Shown here in pieces: positions 1 to 7,596 of a stretch of DNA of 64,000 bases. Position 1 is the stretch's first letter, and each line of letters opens with the position of its first letter. The translations under genes were made by a program, and so were the position numbers. The stretch covers positions 3,067-67,066 of the forward strand of contig CAYOWK010000019.1 in assembly GCA_964407665.1 (NCBI GenBank), read 5' to 3'. Origin of the DNA: CAYOWK01 sp964407665. GTDB taxonomy: Bacteria; Pseudomonadota; Alphaproteobacteria; Caulobacterales; Hyphomonadaceae. Under the pieces are notes generated by a model. The model was not told the DNA's origin. It searched no databases and saw only the letters and a list, made by a program, of their open reading frames with translations.

Positions 1-578
1 CTTTCGATATTCCGGACGGTGTGTGCGAATAAGCGGCTGCTAAGGTTTGCACTGAGCGTGTCAAATCCGTCGCCCCCGTCGAGCGTCCCGCTTCCCCCAA
101 TCGAGATGTATAGCGTATCGTTGCCGCTTCCGGCATCGACCGTTACGGAGTGCCTGCCGACCTCGATATTGTCATCGCCGGCGCCACCCAGAATAATCGG
201 AGAGCGCTGAGACAATCCCTGGATGGTGTCGTTTCCGTCGCCTCCCTCGACCCGGGTAGTTCCTTCACCCAGCTGGATGCGGTCGTCGCCAGCTTCCCCG
301 AAAAGGCGATTGTCGCCAATTCCGCCGGTGAGGCGATCATTTCCGTCGCCTCCATACAGCACGTCGTTACCGACGGTCCCATTCAGTTGATCGTTGCCCG
401 CATCGCCATAAAGCACATCGTCGCCAACGCTGCCGTCCAGCGAGTCATTCCCTCCGCCACCATAGAGGATGTCGTTGCCTGCACCGCCGTCTATGACTTC
501 GTTGGCATCATCACCCGTAAATGTATCATTCCCTGCCGTAGGGCCAGGTCCCGGATTCCATGTACCCATTGAAGTCAT
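1..578 (-). CDS. RTX-type calcium-binding repeat protein, N-terminal part (runs off window)
   Basis: The first about 190 residues of a secreted RTX protein are present; the rest lies beyond base 1. From residue ~20 the translation is a series of glycine/aspartate nonapeptides of the type GGAGNDILYG and GGDGNDRLTG, the hallmark of Ca2+-binding beta-roll proteins exported without a cleaved signal. The first repeats are close to consensus and later ones are more diverged (GGAGDDNIEV). The ATG at 576-578 is chosen because a GAGG box lies about 8 bases upstream; a second in-frame ATG sits three codons in. Repeats begin almost at the N-terminus, so any enzymatic or adhesive domain would have to lie C-terminal. 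Such proteins leave through type I secretion, and an ABC/HlyD pair lies at 4.3-7.5 kb; the pairing is inference. The actual function cannot be told from this fragment. Confidence 0.85.
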   Translation of the reverse strand, partial: MTSMGTWNPGPGPTAGNDTFTGDDANEVIDGGAGNDILYGGGGNDSLDGSVGDDVLYGDAGNDQLNGTVGNDVLYGGDGNDRLTGGIGDNRLFGEAGDDRIQLGEGTTRVEGGDGNDTIQGLSQRSPIILGGAGDDNIEVGRHSVTVDAGSGNDTLYISIGGSGTLDGGDGFDTLSANLSSRLFAHTVRNIE

Positions 579-764
579 TCAACCTCGTGTTTGCGGGCAT
601 CGAAGTGCCGGGGTCTCAATTTGGGTCGCCTGCGTGGCACCCTGGATGATTGTGAGACTTTCCAAGCAAAGCTCGTGCAACCACCCTTAAGCAGTCCTGG
701 GTCTGCTGGAGGCTCCGCTCTCAGAGAGTTTAGAGCCACGTCGGAGCGGAACAGACTACCGAGG

Positions 765-1850
765 TATTGGCCTGACGCTCGAAAACGGGCGGTCTGGATG
801 ATGGCGGAACACGAGGCGGGTCACGTCTCGCAGCGGGTGGTGATCGCCTCGACAAGAGAGGGTGTTCGGCGCAGACGCTGCACAACTGGGTCGCGCAGAC
901 GGAACGGGATCAGGGCACGCAGTGCGATCCTCCTACCGAGGAGTACCAGCGGATCAAGGCGCTCGAGCGCGATGTCGGGCAGTTGTGCCTGAGCACCGGA
1001 ATTCATCGCCGGCCCAGCACGTATGTTGCCCAGCCGGAGCCAATCAGTACTTGGCATAATCGCATTCACGAACGAGCGTTGCGTACAAACGTGGTCGAGC
1101 CAATTTGCTGGGTTCTGAACATTGCCCCGTTCGGCGTGACAATGATCAGAAGCCTCATTATCTTTAGGCCTCAACTGCAAACTTCAGGGCGATAGCGATC
1201 ACATGGTTTGGCGGCGGCTCAAGCAGAAATGCGTCGATGTCGCTCTCCGCTCGATCAAGGGTGATGAGTCGCCCGGGGTCAAAGGCGACGTCTAAGGATG
1301 CCGCAACTGACGACTTGACCGGCGATGCAGCGCCCCGCCCGCTCGATTCGGTCAACCCAAGGTTCCACGCCTAGGCGGAGCGTGCTGCGTTTCTCCGACT
1401 TTACCTGTGCCGCAGCCTGATCGGGTTCGTCTACTTGGCGCTCTTCATCGATTCGAGCGCTCTCAGCATCATTGGTGGTGGCGTATCGCGCCCGGCGCAC
1501 CCAGCTTCGTTCTCGGTGCTCTTGAACAGGCACTGCACTATCGCAGGCTGCCTTTGGGCGGCGAACTGGTCCATCGCAGCGAGACGGATGGCAGCCCGTA
1601 TCCGTATCCAGAGGGTCCACCGAGCGGCTCGCCCAGGGAAGGCCTCGAGCCATTCGTCTTCAGCGCCGGCAACAGTGCCCTAGGGGAGAGCATTAACGGC
1701 GCCAACAGGGCCGGAGGGATATGGCCGAAGGGGACCGGACCCTCCCTCGACACAGCAGTGCACGCCACGCTCGAATGGATCGACTCGTCCAATCGCCGCC
1801 GGGTTACAGAACGGTTCACTCCAAGGACCGGGCTACTCGGTGCAGTATGA
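765..1850 (+). mobile_element. Decayed IS3-family insertion sequence (orfA and orfB remnants)
   Basis: No intact reading frame remains, but pieces of both IS3-family proteins can be read in order on the plus strand. orfA: PDARKRAVWMMAEHEAG at ~770-825, then after a frameshift CSAQTLHNWVAQTERDQG (~870-920), a spacer helix (YQRIKALERDVGQL) and a degraded leucine-rich end to ~1045. orfB: an N-terminal NVVEPICWVLNIAP at ~1090-1130, a WRRLKQKCVDVA piece (~1206-1240), APRPLDSVN (~1330), then the DDE-domain piece GFVYLALFIDSSALS (~1430) and in another frame ALEQALHYRR, NSALGESINGANRAG and LEWIDSSNRRR up to ~1800. At least four frameshifts or stops and an internal deletion separate these pieces. It is a dead element. 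Terminal repeats were not identified, so the boundaries are approximate. Confidence 0.8.
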
Positions 1851-2127
1851 CGAGCCAACGAAGGCTCATGTACCTTTTTTCCCATCTTAACGGCTTGCAA
1901 AGAGGTTGAGGTCGCGTCTTTGCACCTCTCGGCCCGGATATAGAACCGAGTCCCCTTGACAGCGCGGCCGATGATTCCGGGCGTCTTCGGCGTTCCTGAT
2001 CGGACACGTCGCGACCCGCTTAGGCAAAGAAAGCGATCGGACCAGACGGACACGCAACGTTCTCTTAGCGCTGAAACCGCGTTGCCATTGTATTCAGGCG
2101 CGCCGGAATTTACTTTTTTCCAGTTAA
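1851..2127. other. Intergenic, no gene recognised
   Basis: This stretch lies between the IS3 remnant and kdsD. No conserved reading frame was seen. A weak AT-rich tract (2100-2140) lies at the end, just past the kdsD stop, and could help transcription termination on the minus strand, but no clear hairpin is visible. Confidence 0.4.
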
Positions 2128-3087
2128 CTATAAAATGCCCGCCTTGAGTAAGTCGTGCAAATGAACAAGCCCAACGGGCTTTCCCTCTGCGACCACAAAC
2201 ACTTGCGTGATCTTGCGCTCGTTCATTGTCCGCAAGAGGTCCGCGGCCAGCGCCCCTTCCCTCGCTGTCTGCGGCGTGCGGTTCATGATCTCGTCAACGA
2301 CGCCAGCCTGCGCGCCCGAGGCAAGATACCGTCGAAGGTCCCCATCCGTCACGATCCCGGCAAGCGCGCCGTCCAGGGCCGTCACCCCCAGTATTCCGAA
2401 CCCCTTCGCGGTCATGACCGCGATCGCCTCGCGCAGCGCCGTCCCGGAAGCCGCCAGCGGCAGTTCGTCGCCGGAATGCATCATGTCGGAGGCGACGCGC
2501 AGCATCGAGCCGAGCTTGCCGCCAGGGTGGAACAACTTGAAGTTTTCCGCCTTGAAGCCGCGCCGCTCCAGAAGCGCCACCGCCAGCGCATCCCCCAGCG
2601 CCATCATCAGGGTGGTCGAGGTGGTAGGCGCGCTGGTCTCTGCGCACGCCTCCGCTACATCGGGAATGATCATCTGGATGTTTGCCGCCGCTCCCAGCGC
2701 ACTGGCGGGCTTGGCCGTCATGCCAATGAGCGGGATCGCGAAACGTCGCGCATAGTGGATGATGTCGGACAGCTCCGCCGTCTCACCAGATCGCGAAAGA
2801 GCCAGGATCACATCGTCCGGCGAAATCATGCCGAGATCGCCATGGCTGGCTTCGGTGGGGTGGACGAAATAGGCTTGCGTGCCGGTGGACGCCAGCGTGG
2901 CGGCGATCTTTCGCGCCACATGGCCGGACTTCCCGATCCCTGAACAGACCACGCGCCCTCTGGCGCGCAAAATGACTGAGACGGCGTCGTCAAACCGGCC
3001 ATCCAGCTGGTCGGACAGGGCGGACAGCGCCTCGATCTCCATGGAAAGAACGCGGCGGGCAATGCGAATATCGGTCGACTCTGACAT
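2128..3087 (-). CDS. kdsD: Arabinose-5-phosphate isomerase, KpsF/GutQ family
   Basis: This enzyme interconverts ribulose-5-phosphate and arabinose-5-phosphate, the first step towards the KDO sugar of lipopolysaccharide, in the cytoplasm. From the ATG at 3085-3087 the product has 319 residues, close to the family length of about 325. The N-terminal half is a SIS sugar-isomerase domain with the conserved SGIGKSGHVARKIAATLAS stretch, THPTEASHGD-like histidine region (HPTEASHGDLGM) and the SRSGET phosphate-binding motif. The C-terminal ~120 residues form two CBS domains (second ending near KITQVFVV and GLVHLHDLL). The frame is open another 39 codons upstream; a strong AAGGAGG lies in that extension but directly abuts a GTG, so the start remains uncertain. 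It is a single gene with no kdsB/kdsA neighbour in view. Paralogs act in capsule synthesis (KpsF), so the exact pathway is inferred. Confidence 0.88.
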   Translation of the reverse strand: MSESTDIRIARRVLSMEIEALSALSDQLDGRFDDAVSVILRARGRVVCSGIGKSGHVARKIAATLASTGTQAYFVHPTEASHGDLGMISPDDVILALSRSGETAELSDIIHYARRFAIPLIGMTAKPASALGAAANIQMIIPDVAEACAETSAPTTSTTLMMALGDALAVALLERRGFKAENFKLFHPGGKLGSMLRVASDMMHSGDELPLAASGTALREAIAVMTAKGFGILGVTALDGALAGIVTDGDLRRYLASGAQAGVVDEIMNRTPQTAREGALAADLLRTMNERKITQVFVVAEGKPVGLVHLHDLLKAGIL

Positions 3088-3290
3088 GGCGTCACAAATG
3101 GCGCCTGTCGTTTCGCTTGTCACCCTCCTTAAGCGCAGCCGCGCGGCGCTTAAGCCCATCGCGAACGGGTCGAATTGCCCGCCACGGTTGCGCTTGCGGG
3201 ACAAGACCGGGACATACGGTTAATCGTCCAGACATCCGGCGCCGGGCGCCATTGAACACCCGGCCAGACCGGGAGATCTGATCGCGCGCC

Positions 3291-3877
3291 ATGGCAAACC
3301 TGACCTTCTTTTTGCCGCGATGAACGCTGGCAAATCGACTCACCTCTTGCAGACCTCACACAACTACGTGGAGCGCGGGACGCGGACGCTGCTGTACACG
3401 TCCCAGCATCACACGGGTGCGGACGACCATCGCATCGTCTGGCGTCTGGGGGTTTCGGCGCCCGCGCGCGTCTACACGGAATCGACGGATCTCTTCCGCA
3501 ACATCAGCCGCAGCCACACCCGCACGCCGATTGGATGTGTCCTCGTTGATGAGGCCCAGTTCCTGAGCAAGGCGCAGGTCTGGCAACTCGCTCGCGTGGC
3601 CGATCAGCTCCGCATCAAGGTGCACTGCTACGGACTACGGACCGACTTCCGCGGCCAGCTGTTTGAAGGGTCAGCCGCGTTGCTCGCGATAGCGGACCGG
3701 CTCCAGGAAATTCGCTCGGTTTGCCACTGTGGCCGCAAGGCCATGATGTCCATCCGGCGCAACCGTCGAGGCGCCGTCTTGCGGACGGGAAGTCAGGTGC
3801 ACGTGAATCGGGACGCGTATGACAGCCTTTGCAGACTTCACTGGCAGGCCGAATTCAACGGATCACCGAAGCGATAG
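3291..3877 (+). pseudogene. tdk: Thymidine kinase with a one-base frameshift in its N-terminus
   Basis: Thymidine kinase phosphorylates thymidine in the salvage pathway. The body, from 3320, encodes MNAGKSTHLLQ (P-loop), VLVDEAQFLSKAQ (Walker B and catalytic Glu region), HCYGLRTDFRGQLFEGS (lasso region) and the zinc ligands CHCG and CRLHW, ending at residue 185; all family motifs are present. The missing first dozen residues are found just upstream in another frame: ATG at 3291 reads MANLTFF and then goes out of frame at a run of five T (3309-3313). One additional T would restore MANLTFFFAAMNAGKS, the normal family start. So this is either a recent inactivating deletion, a homopolymer sequencing error or, less likely, slippage. 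Initiation at the internal ATG 3320 would remove the first beta strand before the P-loop. Confidence 0.85.
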
Positions 3878-4307
3878 GCCGTACGCAATCCCTGATCAGG
3901 GGCTACGGGCAGCGCTCTTTGAAATTGGACATGCTGGTGGTTCCTGGGGCCGCTTGTTCGTTGAGAGTTTTATAAGCACATTTGGGTCATTCATGCGCCC
4001 TTAGATAAACTGTGCGAAAACGAATACAGGTATGGGCCTCTCAGGGCCCTGGCGGCAGGGTTAGTCCCGCTTCTCGAAGGAGGGTGTTTGCCTTGCCGTC
4101 TAATGACCTCTCCGCGCCGGCAACCAGCCTTTTGTCTCCCGGAAAGCTGACGTTCAGCCTCCGCCATGAATACGCGCACCGACCGGCATCGTCGGCGCCG
4201 ACAGCGCCAAGTCGCGCGCAGGCCGGTCAGCGGCGCAAACGCGAATTCGGGCTGCCAACCTCCCCATCCAGAGCAACACCAACGCAAGCCGGTCCGGGGG
4301 ATTGCCG
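3878..4307. other. Intergenic region upstream of the type I secretion genes
   Basis: About 430 bases without a supported gene. A perfect 12-base palindrome CCCTGATCAGGG lies at 3890-3901, just past the thymidine kinase stop. Overlapping reading frames here are arginine-rich with no family features. The promoter for the secretion operon should be here but no convincing -35/-10 pair was picked out. Confidence 0.4.
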
Positions 4308-6167
4308 ATGACCACACACCGGGACAAGGCCGGCAATCCTGGGTCCCCGGCTCCGGCGCCGCAGCGGATGTTCGGCTGGCTCGAGGATCTCCTTCGCAAC
4401 CGCGCCGCAGCCGCCATCGGCGGTCCTCTCGGCGAAGCGCTGTCCTCGGTCAGGCAGCACTATATCTGGGCCGCCGGCTTTTCCGCGGTCGTCAGTGTTC
4501 TGTACCTGTCATCGTCCCTCTACATGATGCTGGTCTACGACAAGGTGCTCAACTCCGGCAGCCGGATGACACTCGTCGTTCTGACCATCGCCCTCGCCGC
4601 CGCCCTGGCGACGCTGGCCTGGCTAGACATGACGCGCGGACGTCTGCTCGTGCGCGCCAACGTCAGGCTCGACCGCAAGCTCTCCGGGCCCGTGATCGAA
4701 ACCGTTCTGCGCCAGGCAGCCATGGGCGACACGCGGCCCCAGCAGATGCTGCGCGACACCGACCAGTTCCGGGGCGTGGTCACCGGCCAGCCGGCGCTGG
4801 CTCTTTTGGATATTCCCTGGGCGCCACTCTATCTGGTCGTTCTGTTCATCATCCACTGGTCGCTGGCGGCCCTCGCCGTGCTCGGCGGCGTGCTCTTCTT
4901 CGTGGTCGCGCGCTGGAGCGAGACCCGCATGCGCGAGCCGACGCGCCGGGTGAACGAACAGACCGCCGAGATCAACGCCTCGCTTGAAGGCGCCCTGCGC
5001 TTTTCCGGTCCGATCCAGGCGCTTGGAATGGGCGGCCCCTTGCAGCGGCGTCTTGGCGTCCGGCGGGAATCCGGCCGCACGCTCTCCGCAGGCGCCGCCT
5101 ATGACAATTCGGTTGCGACAGCCCTTCTCCGCTTCCTCCGCCTGCTGTGGCAGAGCCTGGCCCTTGGCCTTGGCGCATGGCTCGCCATCGACGGCCTGAT
5201 CGCTCCGGGCGCCATGATCGCCTCGTCCATCCTTCTGGGCCGCACTCTGGCGCCGCTCGAACAGATCGTGGGCGCGTGGAAGCCGCTGATGACGGCGGCC
5301 GACAACTACGAGCGCCTCAAGGCCGCCCTTGCCGTCGCCGGACGCGCGGCGCCGCAGGCGCTGATGGATCTGCCGCGGCTCAACGGCAAGCTGGACGTCG
5401 AGAACATCGTTGTTCCGAGCCGGCCCGGCGCGCCGCCCATCCTCGGCGGCGTGAGCTTCTCGCTGCAGCCCGGCGAAACCGTCGGCGTCGTCGGCCCCAG
5501 CGGAGCGGGAAAGTCCACGCTCGTTCGCGCGCTGATGGGCCTTGCCCCGATCGCAGCCGGGGCCGTGCGCTTCGACGGCGCTGATCTATCCCAGTGGCGG
5601 CGTGAGACGCTCGCCGGCATGACCGGCTATCTGCCCCAGGAGGTTGCGCTTCTACCCGGAACGGTGCGGGACAACATCTCGCGCTTCGAGGCGGATTCGG
5701 AGCATCCCGGAGACGACATTGACGCCGCCGTCATAGCTGCAGCCCAGCTGGCGGGCGTCCACGACGACATCCTGCGCCTGCCTCAGGGCTACGCCACGCC
5801 CATCGAGGCAGGCGGCCTCCAGCTCTCGGGCGGCCAGAAGCAGCGTATCGGACTTGCCCGCGCGCTTTTCCGGTCTCCCAAGCTCCTCGTGCTCGACGAA
5901 CCGAACGCCCATCTCGACCGCGACGGAGAGGCCGCGCTTGTCGCGACCCTGCACAAGCTCAGGAATGACGGCTGCACAGTCGTGCTGGTCACGCATCGCG
6001 CCAACCTTCTGGGCACGGCCCAGAAGGTGCTCAGCCTCGCAGGCGGCCGCGTCCATCTATTTGGCCCGCGCGACGAGGTCCTCTCGCGCCTCATGACCGG
6101 CGCCAACCGCCCCACCCTGGCGCCGCAGGCCGCCCCGCCCGCCGCAGCCGCTGGAGGGAGCACCTGA
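4308..6167 (+). CDS. Type I secretion system permease/ATPase
   Basis: This is the inner-membrane ABC exporter of a type I secretion system, moving a substrate directly from cytoplasm to outside together with an HlyD-type adaptor and an outer-membrane channel. It has 619 residues. After a ~45-residue cytoplasmic segment, a six-helix transmembrane domain runs to about residue 300 (first helix near YIWAAGFSAVVSVLYLSSSL). The nucleotide-binding domain carries Walker A GPSGAGKST (~395), signature LSGGQKQRIGLARAL (~505), Walker B LLVLDEPNAHLD (~527) and the switch histidine in VLVTHR. It has no C39 peptidase domain, so it is of the PrtD/AprD type that exports uncleaved RTX proteins. ATG 4308 follows a GGGGG box by seven bases; a TTG two codons earlier is an alternative. 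The stop is one base before the next gene's start. Confidence 0.93.
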   Translation: MTTHRDKAGNPGSPAPAPQRMFGWLEDLLRNRAAAAIGGPLGEALSSVRQHYIWAAGFSAVVSVLYLSSSLYMMLVYDKVLNSGSRMTLVVLTIALAAALATLAWLDMTRGRLLVRANVRLDRKLSGPVIETVLRQAAMGDTRPQQMLRDTDQFRGVVTGQPALALLDIPWAPLYLVVLFIIHWSLAALAVLGGVLFFVVARWSETRMREPTRRVNEQTAEINASLEGALRFSGPIQALGMGGPLQRRLGVRRESGRTLSAGAAYDNSVATALLRFLRLLWQSLALGLGAWLAIDGLIAPGAMIASSILLGRTLAPLEQIVGAWKPLMTAADNYERLKAALAVAGRAAPQALMDLPRLNGKLDVENIVVPSRPGAPPILGGVSFSLQPGETVGVVGPSGAGKSTLVRALMGLAPIAAGAVRFDGADLSQWRRETLAGMTGYLPQEVALLPGTVRDNISRFEADSEHPGDDIDAAVIAAAQLAGVHDDILRLPQGYATPIEAGGLQLSGGQKQRIGLARALFRSPKLLVLDEPNAHLDRDGEAALVATLHKLRNDGCTVVLVTHRANLLGTAQKVLSLAGGRVHLFGPRDEVLSRLMTGANRPTLAPQAAPPAAAAGGST

Positions 6168-6168
6168 C

Positions 6169-7527
6169 ATGTCCGCCCTCACATCCTCGATCTCTTCATG
6201 GCTGCGTCCCAGTGAGTCGTCTGACGACGACGCCGGCCCTGAAATCCGCCGAGGCAGCCTCGCCCTGGGCGCCTTCGTCCTGATCTTCATCGTCGGCGGC
6301 GCGCTGACGCCGCTCGACGCGGCGGTGGTCGGAACGGGCCGGGTCACGGTGTCCGGCAACCGCCAGGCCGTCCAGCACCGCGACGGCGGAATCGTCGCCC
6401 AGCTGACGGTCCGCGAGGGCCAGATTGTCGCCGCGGGAGATATCCTCCTGAGCGTCGACACCAACGAGCTGACCTCGCAGGAGCGCGTGCTCTCGCGCCA
6501 GACCATTGCAGCGCGGATGCTTGAATCTCGGCTCGTCAACCAGATGTCAGGCCGGGAGGATTTCGCGCGGCCCGCGTGGATGGCGGGCCTGCCCGAACGG
6601 GACAAGGCCGACGCCGAATCGACCTACCAGTCCCAGCTGACCGAGTTCCGGTCTGGCGCGGGCTCGCTCGGCGCCCAGCTGGAAGTGGTCGACCAGCGTA
6701 TCGCCCAGACCGACTCCCAGCTCGAAGGGCTCGAAGGGCAGATCGAGTCGGCGCGCCGCCAGATCACGATCACCCGCGACCAGCTGGTGGATATCCGTCA
6801 GCTCTATGACAAGGGCCTCGCCACGCTGTCCCGCGTCCGCAGCCTGGAATCCTCGGCTGCCGAGCTTCAGGGACGCCTCGCCACCGCAACCGCCGACCGC
6901 GATCGCGCCCTCGGCATGAAGCTCGAACTCAACCAGCAACAAAGCGAGCTTCGCGCCGGGCGCACGGACTCCAACGCCGAACTCCTCCGGCAGGTGCAGA
7001 CCGAGCTTCTGACCCTCGAACCCAAGCTGATCGCGACACGCGCGCAGATCGGGCGGGCGGAGGTCCGCGCGACCGCGAGCGGACGCGTGGTAGGCCTCAC
7101 GATCTTCACGGAGGGCGGCGTCATATCGCCCGGCCAGACCCTGATGGAGATCGTCCCCGACAACGCGCCGCGGATCATCGAGGCCCAGATCCGGCCCCAG
7201 GACGCCGAGAACGTGCGTCCCGGCCAGCGAGCGCAGATCCGCTTCAACGTCGCCCACGCCCGTCGCGCGCCACAGCTGTTTGGAACAGTCATCTCCGTCT
7301 CCGCCGACCAGTTCGTCGACGAGCGGACCGGCCTTGCCTACTTCAAGATCCAGGCAGAGCTCCCGCCCTCCGAGATCTCCAAGCTGGAGGCAGCTGTTCA
7401 GGGTAAGGCCGACATCGGGCCCGGCGTGCCCGCCGACGTGGTCATTCCGATCCGGGGCCGCACGGCGCTCGGCTACCTGCTCGACCCGCTCCAGGACGCG
7501 CTGTGGCGCTCCTTCCGCGAAGATTGA
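6169..7527 (+). CDS. HlyD-family periplasmic adaptor of type I secretion
   Basis: Membrane-fusion subunit that couples the preceding ABC exporter to an outer-membrane channel. 452 residues. A short cytoplasmic N-terminus is followed by one transmembrane helix (ALGAFVLIFIVGGALTPLDA, residues ~30-50), the first lipoyl half (VQHRDGGIVAQLTVREGQIV), a long alpha-helical hairpin with heptad character (~100-300, rich in Gln/Leu/Arg), the second lipoyl half (IRATASGRVVGLTIFTEGGV region, VSPGQTLMEIVP-type motif) and a beta-barrel end (PGVPADVVIPIRGRTALGYLLDPL), which is the standard C-terminal signature of the PrtE/HlyD type. An SD (GGAGGGA) lies within the end of the ABC gene, so the two are co-transcribed and probably translationally coupled. 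No TolC-like gene is present in the window. Confidence 0.93.
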   Translation: MSALTSSISSWLRPSESSDDDAGPEIRRGSLALGAFVLIFIVGGALTPLDAAVVGTGRVTVSGNRQAVQHRDGGIVAQLTVREGQIVAAGDILLSVDTNELTSQERVLSRQTIAARMLESRLVNQMSGREDFARPAWMAGLPERDKADAESTYQSQLTEFRSGAGSLGAQLEVVDQRIAQTDSQLEGLEGQIESARRQITITRDQLVDIRQLYDKGLATLSRVRSLESSAAELQGRLATATADRDRALGMKLELNQQQSELRAGRTDSNAELLRQVQTELLTLEPKLIATRAQIGRAEVRATASGRVVGLTIFTEGGVISPGQTLMEIVPDNAPRIIEAQIRPQDAENVRPGQRAQIRFNVAHARRAPQLFGTVISVSADQFVDERTGLAYFKIQAELPPSEISKLEAAVQGKADIGPGVPADVVIPIRGRTALGYLLDPLQDALWRSFRED

Positions 7528-7596
7528 GCGAAGCAGCTGGCACGCAGCAGCTGGACCGGACGGTGGGCTAGACCGTCCGCCTGTCCTTTCTGTCCG

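Noticed and set aside
150..572. Plus-strand 140-residue ORF
   Set aside because: It is the antisense shadow of the RTX repeats, which show the true coding strand.
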